Source of the DNA: Hyaloraphidium curvatum
Taxonomy: Eukaryota > Monoblepharomycota > Hyaloraphidiomycetes > Hyaloraphidiales > Hyaloraphidiaceae
DNA: 64,000 nt
Direction of reading: 5' to 3'
Assembly: GCA_025558095.1 (NCBI GenBank)
Contig: JAIVFI010000033.1
Span: forward strand, 186,001 to 250,000
Part shown: in pieces, positions 21,927 through 32,166 of the stretch
Position numbering within the stretch: the stretch's first letter is position 1
Layout of the letters: each line of letters opens with the position of its first letter
Notes under the pieces: model-generated
Seen by the model: the letters and a program-made list of their open reading frames with translations, nothing else
Database searches by the model: none
What the model was told of the DNA's origin: nothing
Made by a program: the position numbers and the translations under genes

Positions 21927-23171
21927 ATGGCCTCGGCGGTCTCGCACGCGCACGACGCCGCGCCGTCGGCGCACCGCCTGCCCGACCGGCCCAGGGCCCC
22001 GCAGAAGCAGCCGGCGCCGCACGCCACGCCGGGCAGGACTCCCGCCGAGAAGCCAGGCGGCGGCGCCGCCGCTTCGGATAAGAAGCAGAAGAATGGACAG
22101 GCCGGCCAGGCGGGCCGCGCTGCGACACCGACGCTGCGGCCCGGCGGGGCCAAGCCCGCGAAATCTCTGTCGGACCCCGAGTCGCCCTCGAAGGACGCCG
22201 CTGGGCGCAAGAAGACGCCAGCCAAACCCAAACCGGCACAGACAGCGGACGAAACGGGCAATCGTGCCTCGGGAAAGCCGCCCGCAAACGGCGGCCGCAG
22301 CGGGGCCGGCCGCAAGGGTCACAACCGATCCTCCTCCTTTTCTGCCGGTACCGGCATTCCCGAACTCGACGCGCAAATCGCACGGCAGAACCAGGCCTCC
22401 AACCCGAACCATAATGCGGCTGCCGCGCATACGATTCCCCCCGTGCCGCCCGGCTTCAGCGCTGGAACAGGCATCCCAGAACTGGACATGGAGATTGCAC
22501 GCGCACAAGCGCAGGCCTCCACTTCGATGCCCTCGTCGTCGACCCCGGTCAAGCAGCCGCGAGCACCGGGTCCCGCAAAGTCGGCGACCGTCTCGGGCAA
22601 GTTCGACCACTTTTACGCGGCCGGCACCTGGACCAACTCCCCCGCGCCATCTGCGCTTCCTATCCCTGCCTTCAAGCGGGAAGGGGGCACTCCCAAACCA
22701 TCTCCCGATGCGGACGGCTCCCCGCTATTTTCTTCGGACCCCGCGGGCCGGAGCCCCGAAATGCGCGCAGGCACTCCAGGCAGCCGCACGCGCCTCGTCG
22801 ACGACGCCTTCAACCCCTTTGCCCCCGGCCCGTCCGCCCCCGCGGCGCCGCAAACCTCCCCCGCCATGTTCCACATGGAAATCGACGCCCCCGCCGCCCC
22901 GCGCACGGACCTCTCGGACCGCGAGCGCGCGGAAAAGTCGCTGCAGCTCATGAACCTCCTGCAATCACCCGCCCCGCAGGCGGCCCCCTCCCCCGCGAAG
23001 CCCCACCCGCTCGTGGAGATGTGGGACCGCGAAGCGTCGTCGTCCGCTGCCGCAGCTCCGGCTCTCGGGCCGGTGCTCGTGCCGCTCGTAACCCAGCCTC
23101 CCCCGCCCAAGAAGGATCCCTCGTTGGACGATGCCACTGGAGCGCTCAAGAGCCTCCTCAGGATTTCTTGA
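21927..23171 (+). CDS. Disordered Pro/Ala/Ser-rich protein with duplicated GIPELD motif
   Basis: Single exon, 414 residues; not recognised. Almost wholly low complexity (Pro, Ala, Ser, Lys), no membrane segment or signal peptide. Two copies of a 20-odd-residue motif stand out, FSAGTGIPELDAQIARQ (from residue 138) and FSAGTGIPELDMEIARA (from residue 177). The C-terminal part has a short helical stretch (ERAEKSLQLMNLLQS) and ends DDATGALKSLLRIS. The repeated motif and the C-terminal helices look like docking elements in a disordered scaffold. ATG 21927 follows a TTTGTCGACTTAG-type leader. Confidence 0.7.
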   Translation: MASAVSHAHDAAPSAHRLPDRPRAPQKQPAPHATPGRTPAEKPGGGAAASDKKQKNGQAGQAGRAATPTLRPGGAKPAKSLSDPESPSKDAAGRKKTPAKPKPAQTADETGNRASGKPPANGGRSGAGRKGHNRSSSFSAGTGIPELDAQIARQNQASNPNHNAAAAHTIPPVPPGFSAGTGIPELDMEIARAQAQASTSMPSSSTPVKQPRAPGPAKSATVSGKFDHFYAAGTWTNSPAPSALPIPAFKREGGTPKPSPDADGSPLFSSDPAGRSPEMRAGTPGSRTRLVDDAFNPFAPGPSAPAAPQTSPAMFHMEIDAPAAPRTDLSDRERAEKSLQLMNLLQSPAPQAAPSPAKPHPLVEMWDREASSSAAAAPALGPVLVPLVTQPPPPKKDPSLDDATGALKSLLRIS

Positions 23172-23474
23172 TCCACGTGCGCAAGTCTCGCACGATTAGC
23201 GGATTTGCGGAGCGGGACAAGTCGCCCGCCTTCAGACCCTTCTTTCTTTCGCACCGCAGTTGCCGCGTCAAGCTTCCGGCATCCACGTGCTTTTCGGGAC
23301 GGTCAAGCTCTCCGGTCCCCTTTTTGAACACACCCGCGTGCCAAGTGCTTAAGTTGCGGGGGCCATAACGATTCCCGGGTGAATGTGCGGACTATCTATG
23401 GCAGGTATCTTTCAGTGTACAGGCCTCTTGAATGGATCGCTTCTCCCGGGAATACCGTTTCGCACTCTTGTCCG
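23172..23474. other. Convergent 3' intergenic region
   Basis: About 300 bp between two converging stop codons. I see only 3' UTR-type sequence. Confidence 0.4.
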
Positions 23475-25099
23475 TCACTTCCTCGACCTCGCCGCGCGCT
23501 TCGGCTTCTTGGGCGTCTCGTGCAGTCCCGCCTCTTCGATTTCATCCACGAGCGCCACGTGCTCGACGTTCCGCTTCTCGCCCGCCCTGATCTTTTCCAG
23601 CGCGGCGGCGGCGGCGGAAGCGAACGCGGGCTCCTTGCCCTTGGGCGTCGGCGTCGGCGGTGCATCGGCCGGCTCGTCGTCCTCGCTGTAGATCTCTTCG
23701 CCGTCGCCTTCCATGACGAGGTGCTTGGTGCCGGGGCGGATGGCGGGAAGCTTGGCTTCAGCCTTGCCCTCGACCTTGACGGCGGACGGTTTCTCGTCCT
23801 TGGCTTCGATTGCGGCGGTGTCGTCGGCGGTGCCTTCGGCAACGACTTCGGCCTGCTCGGCGGCCTTCGACTCGAGGAGCCGCGCAAGAAGCTGGTCCTT
23901 CCTCCCGGCCACCGACAGCTTCCGCCTCCCCAGCTCCTCCTTCAACATAGCCACGGTCATCTTTTCCGGCGTCAGCGTCTCCGTCCCCTCCTTGGCGCAG
24001 TGCGAAACGAACACCTTGGCGCCCTTGGCCCCGTCCACGGCCTTGGCCTTTTCGGGCGACACCAGGCGCCGATCGAGCGGCTGGCAGTCCGGGCACGCGT
24101 ACGCCGTCCGCCCGCCCATCTTCCAGCTGCGGACCTGCGCCCCGCACCGGCAGCGGGCGTGGTTGTAGATATAGCGGCGGGTCCACGGGGCGCGGGCGTC
24201 GCCGGGGTCGACGGTGAGGATGGAGCCGGTGCGGAAGCCGCGCTGAAGGAGGTCGACGGAGTGGTGCCAGATCGTCTCGAAGGCGGCGCGGGTGACCGTC
24301 GAGGCGGGGGTTTCGGGGTGCACGCGGGATTTGTAGAGGATCTGAGGCGATATTCAGCAGCGCGACGAGAGATCGAAGGACGGAGACCGACTTCGGCGCG
24401 GTAGATGTTGCCAATCCCGGCCACGAAGCTCTGGTCCATGAGCACGAGCCCGATCGGCTTGTTCTTGCTCGCCTGCATCTTGCTCCACAGCCTCTCCTTG
24501 TCCGCGTCCTCCCGCAACGGGTCCGGGCCCAGCTTCTCCGACCACGCGTCGAAGAATGCGATCCCTCCGTGGTCCAGCGTCTGGCATGAAAAGTGCACGC
24601 AGATGCCTAGGCGCGGGTTGAGGAGCTCCAAACGCGTCGTGGGCTTGGTTTCCGGCACGGGGGCCACCTCGACCTCGGGAGGCGACACCGGAGTGTAGGC
24701 GACGCGTCGGGCCTTGCCCGACATGCCGAAATGCACGTGGACGACGACAGCGTCGTTCGATTCGTCGTTCGATGCGTTTTGAGCCGAGGAGGAGGCGAAG
24801 GTGGGGGAGCTCAGGGGTGTAGGCAGCGCCGAAGCGGTGGTGAAGAAGTAGAACAGGTTCTTGCCGATGGATTCGATTCTGTCGAGCTTTCTGCCGTTGA
24901 TGAGCGCTGCACCGTCGGTGAAGCGGCCATTGGGACTGCAAGCAGGACGGGGGGGTTTGAAAGATCGCGAGAGAGAGGATACGATGAGCTGGGCTTCGAG
25001 AGGGCTCAGGACAGCGGACCTCCGAGCCTGGAATTGCTTTCCGAGAAGAAGCTTGCGATGCGCCGCCGCGACGCGTGCAACGCCATGGCCTTCCACCAT
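23475..25099 (-). CDS. Fpg/Nei-type DNA glycosylase with SAP domain
   Basis: Two exons (25099-24392, 24341-23475), 524 residues; the splice restores NIYRAEILYKSRVHP, a family hallmark. The protein starts MVEGHGVARV. After Met removal the nucleophile position is Val2 rather than Pro2, with Glu3 kept, the NEIL3-like state. The H2TH region (FVAGIGNIYRAE) is followed by a zinc finger (CRCGAQV...YACPDCQ). A SAP DNA-binding motif comes next (MTVAMLKEELGRRKLSVAGRKDQL), then a Lys/Glu-rich tail ending PKKPKRAARSRK, a likely nuclear signal. Role: base-excision repair of oxidised bases with AP-lyase chemistry. It shares a 106-bp divergent promoter with the crotonase gene. Confidence 0.88.
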
Positions 25100-25205
25100 G
25101 TTTGCGACAGTGGATCTCCGCCAGCCGACATTCCGTTGCATGATCGTTGATCGCGGTTCCGGATCATCGAAAGTCCCGCTTCCACGCGAATGTCATTGCG
25201 CGACC

Positions 25206-26595
25206 ATGGCACCGCCGCAGCAACCTTTTGACTACTCATCTGGCTTTGAGGATGTGAAATGCGAGCTGGACGAGTCTTCGGGAGTGCTTCTGGTCACCCT
25301 GAACCGGCCTCAGAACCTCAATGCCATGAGCGGGCTCATGGTCGGTGTCTGGCTGCCGATGGCTGTCCAAGGGCATGGCGATGACGTTTCAAAACAGGTC
25401 CTTTCTCTCATGAAGGCGTACTGGATGGCTGACTTGGATGACCGGGTCAAGGTGTGAACATGCCTCCGCGTGTCTCCCGCGTCGTGCCGGGAACTCATCT
25501 GCTAACTCGCGGTACCGCTGCACCTCATGTCTTTACTCTCCTGGCAACGCATTCTGTCATCCATAACATCCTCCTGGATCCACTTTATCGCAACAACACA
25601 CAAGGTCGTTGTGCTCACGGGCGCCGGACGTGCTTTCTGTGCTGGCGCGGATCTCTCCGGGGGAGGTTTCAAGACTGCCGAAAAGCCAAACATCAATGAC
25701 GTTCGTGATGGCGGCGGCCAGAGCTCGATGGTGGGTTACCAGGTCTCCGGATGGCGTCGGCCGCCTCTTTCGCGCGCCGACCTTTGGCCTTGTGACTTAC
25801 GTACGCTTTGCAGGTCATGTACAAGTGTAGAAAAGTGACAATTGCGGCGATCAACGGCGCGTGCGTCGGCGGAGGCTTCACCATGACTCTGTGAGTGGAA
25901 CGCTGCTGACCCTTTCTAATTCTGACTGGATCTCCCACAGGCCGCTCGACATCCGCATCGTCTGGAAAGACGCCAAGATGGCTTTCCCGTTCGTGCGTCG
26001 CGCAATCGTGCCGGAATCGATGTCGTCGTACTTCTTGCCGAAACTCGTCGGCTGGTCGCGAACCCAGGCCCTCTTCATGACGGGCAAGACTTTCCCGGCC
26101 AAGCACCACCTATTTGATGGACTATGGTACGAAGTCGTCGACGAGCAGAGCCAGGTTTTGCCCGCTGCTATGGAGCTCGCCAAGGAGCTTGCGAAGGAGG
26201 TCTCGCTCGTGTCGGTCGCCCTCACCAAATCGCTTGTCGTGGGTGCTAACGACAACGGCGATATCGAATACGTCTGAGCCCCGCGTCCTCAGCACCACGG
26301 GTTCGACGATCCCGCCGAGGCCCACTTCATGGAGAGCAAGCTTGTGTACTACTGCGGCAACTCCCTGGACTCAGCTGCCGGCGTCGAATCCTTCCTTAAG
26401 AAGACATCGCCCTCGTACCCAGGACGCGTGACCGCCCGCGGGTCGACGCCCCAAGCCTACGGCATGCCGGACCTGTGGCCTTGGCACAAAGAGACGGACA
26501 TTCGCGGAAAGGACTACCCCAACGGCCTGCACGACGTCGACGAGTACATTGCGCGGATGAAGCAGGCTCGGGAGGCGGCCAAGGCGAAGATTTGA
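25206..26595 (+). CDS. Enoyl-CoA hydratase/isomerase (crotonase) family protein
   Basis: Six exons with introns near 25346-25398, 25454-25604, 25731-25813, 25891-25940 and 26240-26292; the last contains TGCTAAC. Crotonase fold: LNRPQNLNAMS, oxyanion-hole segments LTGAGRAFCAGADLSGG and INGACVGGGFTMTL, catalytic-Glu-type RRAIVPESMSSYFLPKLVG. The C-terminal helical region binds neighbouring subunits and ends KQAREAAKAKI. No clear presequence or peroxisomal tripeptide is present, so location is uncertain. Beta-oxidation or branched-chain acyl-CoA hydration is the family role. Exon boundaries are each supported by restored frame; the small early exons are the least certain. Confidence 0.83.
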
Positions 26596-26676
26596 AACAG
26601 TTCTATGTCTCCTCACATGACAATTGACAGAGTTTGACGCAGTATGACGCAGCGACCAAAAGTCCAATTCCGTTCA

Positions 26677-27519
26677 TCAATGGCCAATGAGTGCACCCCG
26701 CCCGCGGGAGCACCACGAATCCGGGCTCGAATACCCGGTGTCGCCGCCATAAACCTCGGCGTGCCTGTGTCCACACTCCAAGTACGGCGAGTAGGTTGTG
26801 GCGGTCCTCGCAAGCTCTAAGCACTGCTCGAAGGTAGTGGCGAAGAGGCAGTGTGTGCTGTCAGCCGAAAGGCATGCGATTTCGTTTCCCGCGGTGACCT
26901 TGAGCGGCGTCAGAACGGCAGCGCCATGCGAGTCGGCGGGCAAGCAAGTGAATGCCGAGCCGCCCAGGTCCGTCGTGCCCACTGGGGCGGCGGACGGGCC
27001 CACGGGTGCGGGGGCGGAGGCCGCAGCCGCAGATGCGCCAGGCGCCTCTGCAGGAGCACCCGTCTGTCCGACAGAAGAGCAGTCCACGACCGTCCAAGTC
27101 ACAGGCCTCCTCGTGGGAGTCTCTCCAACGGCCCGGCGGAAAGTCTCATAGGTCATATCGATGTGTCCGTAGCCGCACCCCTCGCAGCGGTCGAGGATCT
27201 GGCAGTAGCCGCAGCCGGCATCGCCGCACACGCGCACGCATTGTCCGCACAGCGACGACTTCCAGTCGCCGTTTTTGGTTGCGTCGAACAACTGGTCGGA
27301 GATGGCGCAGGCGCCGGGGTATTGGGCGGTTGACAGCTGCGTCCCGCACGCTCCCCAGACGCCGAGCCCGCCGGTGCCTGGAAAATAGGCAGTGCCATCG
27401 ACGCCTGAAAACGATAGAGCCCTCCGTTGCAGGTTTGAACGTTGGGGAAGCGCTGCGGCGTCGGCCGCACCGGCAGCGAGTGCGGCCAGCCCGACGGCGA
27501 GAGCAGGGCCGAATCTCAT
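26677..27519 (-). CDS. Secreted expansin-like (double-psi beta-barrel) protein with Cys-rich C-terminal domain
   Basis: Single exon, 280 residues from ATG 27519; signal peptide MRFGPALAVGLAALAAGAADA. A double-psi beta-barrel follows, as in expansin domain 1, barwin and RlpA: GTAYFPGTGGLGVWGACG, SLCGQCVRVCG, and DRCEGCGYGHIDMTYETF with the Asp expected in the groove. An Ala/Pro/Ser linker leads to a second Cys-rich domain of about 90 residues (six Cys, ending SPDSWCSRGRGALIGH) that I do not recognise. Fungal relatives loosen cell walls or bind polysaccharide. Catalytic activity is not implied. Confidence 0.82.
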   Translation of the reverse strand: MRFGPALAVGLAALAAGAADAAALPQRSNLQRRALSFSGVDGTAYFPGTGGLGVWGACGTQLSTAQYPGACAISDQLFDATKNGDWKSSLCGQCVRVCGDAGCGYCQILDRCEGCGYGHIDMTYETFRRAVGETPTRRPVTWTVVDCSSVGQTGAPAEAPGASAAAASAPAPVGPSAAPVGTTDLGGSAFTCLPADSHGAAVLTPLKVTAGNEIACLSADSTHCLFATTFEQCLELARTATTYSPYLECGHRHAEVYGGDTGYSSPDSWCSRGRGALIGH

Positions 27520-27872
27520 TGTGAGCGCCCTCGCAGGAGGACTGTAACGACGCTGTGAGGTACGGCTCAAGCGCAGAGAGCAGGAGCCGTGCCGCAGTGT
27601 TGACCTGTCAAAAGCAATGGCGCCTGGGAGCGGGAAAGCGGGGGGATCGGCCTGGGCTGGTGATGCTGATCGGGCGGGTGAGGGGAAAGAGGAAGGCCAC
27701 CTCGCTGAAATGATACTGGGCGCCCCGACAAGTCAGAGACAGCGGACGTGGGCTCGCTGAATCGTAGACCCACTCTGCGCAGATCGACGCAGGCGGGACA
27801 GGTTTTGTGCACTTCTGGGCGAGCAAGAACGGTTCCTTTCGGTCCCCCTTTCAACACCGATGAATTGGCAAA
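27520..27872. other. Intergenic region upstream of expansin-like gene
   Basis: About 350 bp between the expansin-like start and the end of the Zn2Cys6 gene on the same strand. Nothing specific is seen beyond an expected promoter. Confidence 0.35.
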
Positions 27873-29778
27873 CTAAACAAGAAACGATCCCTCCTTGCCC
27901 ATCGGGAACATCGCCAGCACCTCATCCATCAGCTGGCTCTGCTCCGCCGAGCCCACCGAAACCGGCGACACCAGCGCCCGCATCACCTGCGCCAACGAGC
28001 CGAGCGCCGGGGCGCAGGTGGCCACGTACTCGAGCGTGCGGATGTGCACTGCGAGCTTGGTCCGGAGCATCTTGGTCAGGTCCGTCTCGCCTTCGCCCTC
28101 GGCGCGCTTGAGCCGCCGGATCAGGGCGACGAAGAGGAGCGAGACCTTGACCATGCAGGGCCAGAGCACGAAGGGGAGCCGATCGAGCTCGCCCGGGGTC
28201 GCGCAAAGCGTCTCGAGCGAATCGCACACCCCGGACGTGGCCTCGAACGCGGTCACGAAGGAGCTCGAAGAGACCCAGCCCGATTCGTCCATGAGGATGT
28301 CGCGCACCGTCGGGGGCGAATATAGGATCACCTTGATGGTGTTTGCCAGCATCAGGAGGTGGTGCAGCTTAACGAACGTGAACCGCCCTTCCGCCGCCTT
28401 GGAGTCGGACGTGAGCGAGGCCGGGCTTCCGTCGGCATCCTGAGCCGCGGTCAAGTTCGCGATGATAGCGTCCAGAAGCTCCCGTACGAGGAGCACACCC
28501 GGGTCCGAGGCAAGCAAGAGGTTCATCAACGAAGTGGGTCCCGCGTTGGCTGCCTGCCACCGGCCGATCCGCGATCGGAGATCGAAGAGGAGCGCCTTGA
28601 TCGCGTAGCCATTGAGGAGGGGAAAGATCGCCGTAAGCTGCTCCGGCGTCTGGATCATGTCCAGGGTTATGGGCGCGTCGACTTCCACTGTCGAGTAGTT
28701 CCCTGGCAGCGCCACCCCCGATATCAGGTGCTCTGGGAACATCCACGCATGGTGGGTAGCCTGCATGACGCCGCTCCGGTCGTAACCGTACATCGCCCAA
28801 AGCAATCGGCGAGCAAGTTCGCCGTCGCGCGTGCGCGGCACGGGATCCAGCTCGGGTGCGAGGGCAACGGCCATGCGGAAGAACCTCTCGCCCATCTTGA
28901 GGTCGTTGTGCAAGAAGACGGCGGCGAAAACCGAGTGGATGAGCCCGATGATGATGTCCGCGGGGGACGAAGGCGTCGACACGGGGATGGGGATCATCGC
29001 GTTGCGGATCAGCTCCGTGGCACGGTTCATGCAGGAAGACGCAAACTCGGTCCACTCCTGCGGGGACTGCGGGGCAAAAGGTCCAAGCGACGTCGTGTTG
29101 GCCGGCGAGGGCGGCAAAGATCCGCCGCGCAGGCTCAGGAGCGCCTCCTCAGCATCCAACTCGGAGGAATCTCGCGGAATCTGCTGGTCCGAAGAGACGA
29201 CATCCATGAGGCAGAATCCTCCAGTCGCCATGACGACGTTGAAGACCATCTCGGAACAGCGGAGCCCAAAGTCTGCGTTGAGTATGGACGGATCAACTGC
29301 AGTGCCGTTAGAACGGGGCGCAACGGATTCCCAGAGTTCGCTCACGTAGAGGAATGGAGCCCAATGCAAAGTCCCTGTACGCTTCAATGATCGTCGCAAT
29401 GAGCTCGGGGGACATCGACTCGACGCTGAACTTGTGCCCGTGGCTCTTAACCCCGGCGTTATCGGCGCTTCGCATGCTCTCTCGGTCGTCGACCGAAGCC
29501 GCGGCCTTGCGCTTCTTCGGCTTTGGCGCCACCAGGCCCAGAATCTGCTCCTTTGCCGCCAGGATCTTGTCGACGGCGCGCCTGTCCGGCGTCATGTACA
29601 CGCAGGGGATGCCGCGGCGCACGCAGCGCTTGCACGTCAGGTTGTCGACCTTGAGGTGCGAGCCCGAGCCCGACGAGCCGGGCGTCGGCGGGGCCTCCGC
29701 GTGCGAGATGATCAGCTCCTCGAGGTCGCACGGCCTGCGCCGCGTGCGGCAGCCGGCGCACATCAGCCGCGCGCGCAT
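27873..29778 (-). CDS. Zn(II)2Cys6 transcription factor (frame break near 29370)
   Basis: The N-terminal part (29778-29308 frame) has a split Zn2Cys6 cluster: CAGCRTRRRPC and CKRCVRRGIPC are both C-x2-C-x6-C halves, but about 30 residues separate them instead of the usual 5-15. A basic Lys-rich linker follows (PKPKKRKAAA). The effector half (29399-27873 frame) is a long helical fungal-type domain (LHWAPFLYVSELWESV ... RRLLWAMYGYDRSG). The two frames overlap at 29308-29399, but I could not find a convincing GT-AG pair that keeps IIEAYR next to LHWAPFLY. Either a non-canonical intron, an assembly error or a real frameshift lies there. Binds DNA by family; targets unknown. Confidence 0.68.
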
Positions 29779-30003
29779 CTTCGGGCGGGCGGCGGGGTTG
29801 CTTGGATGTGAGTCGAAGGGGCGTGGACACGGAAACGGAGACAGCGCTATGGCGCACGACCGCGCTATATTGTTACTCCGATCCCCTCGAAGACTTCAAA
29901 ACTTCGCGATTGGTATCTGCTTCATCTACAGAATGACTACAATCAATTGCCTTGACCGGGATCGCACGAAAGGTGGATGGCCCAAACTGTCCTACTAGAA
30001 AAG

Positions 30004-31063
30004 CTAACAATACGGGCAAGTGCTCTTGTCCGTCACGTCCTGAATGCAATCGCGGCAGAGCTTGTGCGAGGGTTTCCGGCGGCAAGACCACTTGCAGCAG
30101 CCGGGTTCGCTTGCGGTGGACCACGCACATTCCGGCGACTTGCAAACGATCGATTGGCAGCTCTTGCATTTCCACCGCCCCTGCGCCTGCGAGGATCGAG
30201 TCAGGAAGCGAGCCAATCAGCCTCTCCAATGGCACCCACGACATGAAGCTCGCAGATGAAAACGGGAGTGCTTCGGTCCGACAGCGAACCCTTGCAGAGC
30301 AGATCCGGATCGTGGATGACGCAAAGGTACTCGTAGCAGCTTTCCTTCCCACTGCACTTCTTCAGAACGGTTCGTTCCTGCTTTTCGTTGTTGCAGGAGG
30401 GGCAGAGGTACTCTCCGGTGACCGGATCTTGAATCGGTGCCTCGTCGCTTCCAGACGTATCGTCGTTCATTGTCTCCGACTGCGACGGCGACGGCGCAAC
30501 CGGCCCGCCGTTGTGCGAGTTCGTGGAAGTCTGGCGATCGGGAACTTCGGCGTCGCCCGGCGCCTTTCGCTTCTTGGCGGTCGACGCGAATTCCTTCTTG
30601 TCCGTGCGTGCCGCGGCCTCCTTCTTTATCACGACGCCGGGTTCGTCCTTGATTTTCTCCTCCTTCTTGGCCTTGCCTTTCGAAGGCTCGGTGAGCTGCG
30701 AGACCAAAGTCTCGGGGACTTCCTTCAGGAGCTGGTGCGCGGCCTCCACGGCCACCCCTCGCTCGCGCTGCTTGTGCTTCTGGATCCAATGGGGCATAAC
30801 CAGATTCTCCTCGCTAAACTCGTGTACCTCGGCCTCCTGGACCATCCCGAAGATGTTCTCGCCCCTACGTCACGCGGATCAACTCGGTCGCGGGTTGTCG
30901 GATCTCCAGCCAACACCAACAAGTATTTCACCGGCACGGTGCCATCCTCCGGCGGGGCGTCCTCCAACGTCTTGCGAATGCTCTTGTCCTTTATGTCCTT
31001 CACGGGAGGCAGCAGCAGAACGGGCCTGAACCCCACGTCGACGAGAAGGAGTCCCAAAGACAT
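30004..31063 (-). CDS. Nuclear protein with PWWP-like N-terminus and Cys-rich zinc-binding C-terminus
   Basis: About three exons. The first reads MSLGLLLVDVGFRPVLLLPP and reaches VPVKYLLV. An intron ends near 30872 before IFGMVQEAEVHEFSEENLV; the two halves read like a small PWWP/Tudor-type barrel. A Lys/Glu-rich linker with an NLS-like KKRKAPG follows. Then come many Cys pairs: CPSCNNEK, CSGKESCYEYLC, HDPDLLC; after a clean splice (LHV|AQGRWKC), CKSCQSIVCKSPEC...CCKWSC...CRDCIQ...CPYC at the end. This is probably a multi-zinc chromatin-binding module, but I cannot name the family. The first splice is only approximate. Confidence 0.6.
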
Positions 31064-31386
31064 CCGTAGACCCCGAGGAAGAGCGAACGCGCGATTCAAA
31101 AGCAACAAAACGCAAACAGCCGGTATTTGGAGACAGAACGACGTGTTAGACACCAGGCGGGGGAGGGAGGTCTGTTTCACGGCACCATGGCGGGAAGTCC
31201 GGGCGCGGGCCGGAAAGCGGTATCACGACCGCAATTTGACCGGGCTTGAACGGAAACGCGGCGTTCGCCCTCTTCGGCGGCATTTTGAGCGGGGACTGGG
31301 GGACCTTTTCGGCAACCAGAAGTCTGATGGAGTCCGCAGCGATCCGCGCTGGACAATCGTCCGATCCGAATCCAACTCCGCCGGAA

Positions 31387-31713
31387 ATGGCGAACTCGCC
31401 GGCAAAGACCACGAAGCAACGCTCTTCCGCGTCATCAGCACCTCGCTTGCCGCAGAAGAAGGCGGCCCAGCGCTCTTACTTTGCGCGGAATCCGGACCTG
31501 GCAGGCATCGCCCTCTTCTTCTTAGTCGTTGTTCTCGCCATAGCTTATGGAATCTACGTGATGCGCGACTACTGGACCATGTTGATCATGGAAGGACGCT
31601 TGCCCGACGCCATGGAAGGAGAGGGCCGTATTTGGCAGTCGATCCGAAGCTATCTGGAAGCCAGGAACCTTGCGGCGGGGGAGGGTCGCCTTGGGAAGAA
31701 GACGGAGCTTTAG
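31387..31713 (+). CDS. Small single-span membrane protein
   Basis: 108 codons from ATG 31387 (context gaaATGg); an in-frame ATG at 31327 would add 20 residues. The N-terminus is basic and Ser/Lys/Gln-rich, then one hydrophobic span (LAGIALFFLVVVLAIAYGIYV), then a polar tail containing EGEGRIWQSIRSYLEAR. No family recognised. The topology fits a small ER or mitochondrial subunit. It is divergent from the gene at 31063. Confidence 0.55.
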   Translation: MANSPAKTTKQRSSASSAPRLPQKKAAQRSYFARNPDLAGIALFFLVVVLAIAYGIYVMRDYWTMLIMEGRLPDAMEGEGRIWQSIRSYLEARNLAAGEGRLGKKTEL

Positions 31714-32166
31714 CTGGAGATGGCGCAAGTGGAATGATGAACTCGGATCAGTGTTAACTCATGGTGGATGAATGTGCGATCGTCTTCGTCCTGAGGCGTA
31801 TAGTTGAAGAACGAAATCAAACAAAGCTGCTGCTGATTGATTAATGGCTCATTTGCATCAGTCGCCTCGGTAGCATCTTCGCATTGCTAGTACCGTCGGG
31901 AGTGTGATCGCCCTAGGACGACGGCCGCCCGCCGCCGGACCCTGGCGGTTGGCCGGCGCCAACATCAAGGGCCCCCAATCTCCTCACGTTCGCGCGCGCC
32001 TGCTCCCTGTTCATCTGAAGCCGCCTCCACCAAAGCACGTTCGTGTCGATCCAGTTGGCTCCCCGACCCAAGGTCGAGCGCATCGCTCCCGACGAACAAC
32101 TCCAGTCGCTCTGACATCGTTCCTGAGTAGAAGCTCCTCCCAGCCTTCCCCGAGGCCGAGGCCAAA
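31714..32166. other. Intergenic region
   Basis: About 450 bp between two codirectional genes. AT content is locally higher than in the flanks; no gene or repeat is supported. Confidence 0.35.
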
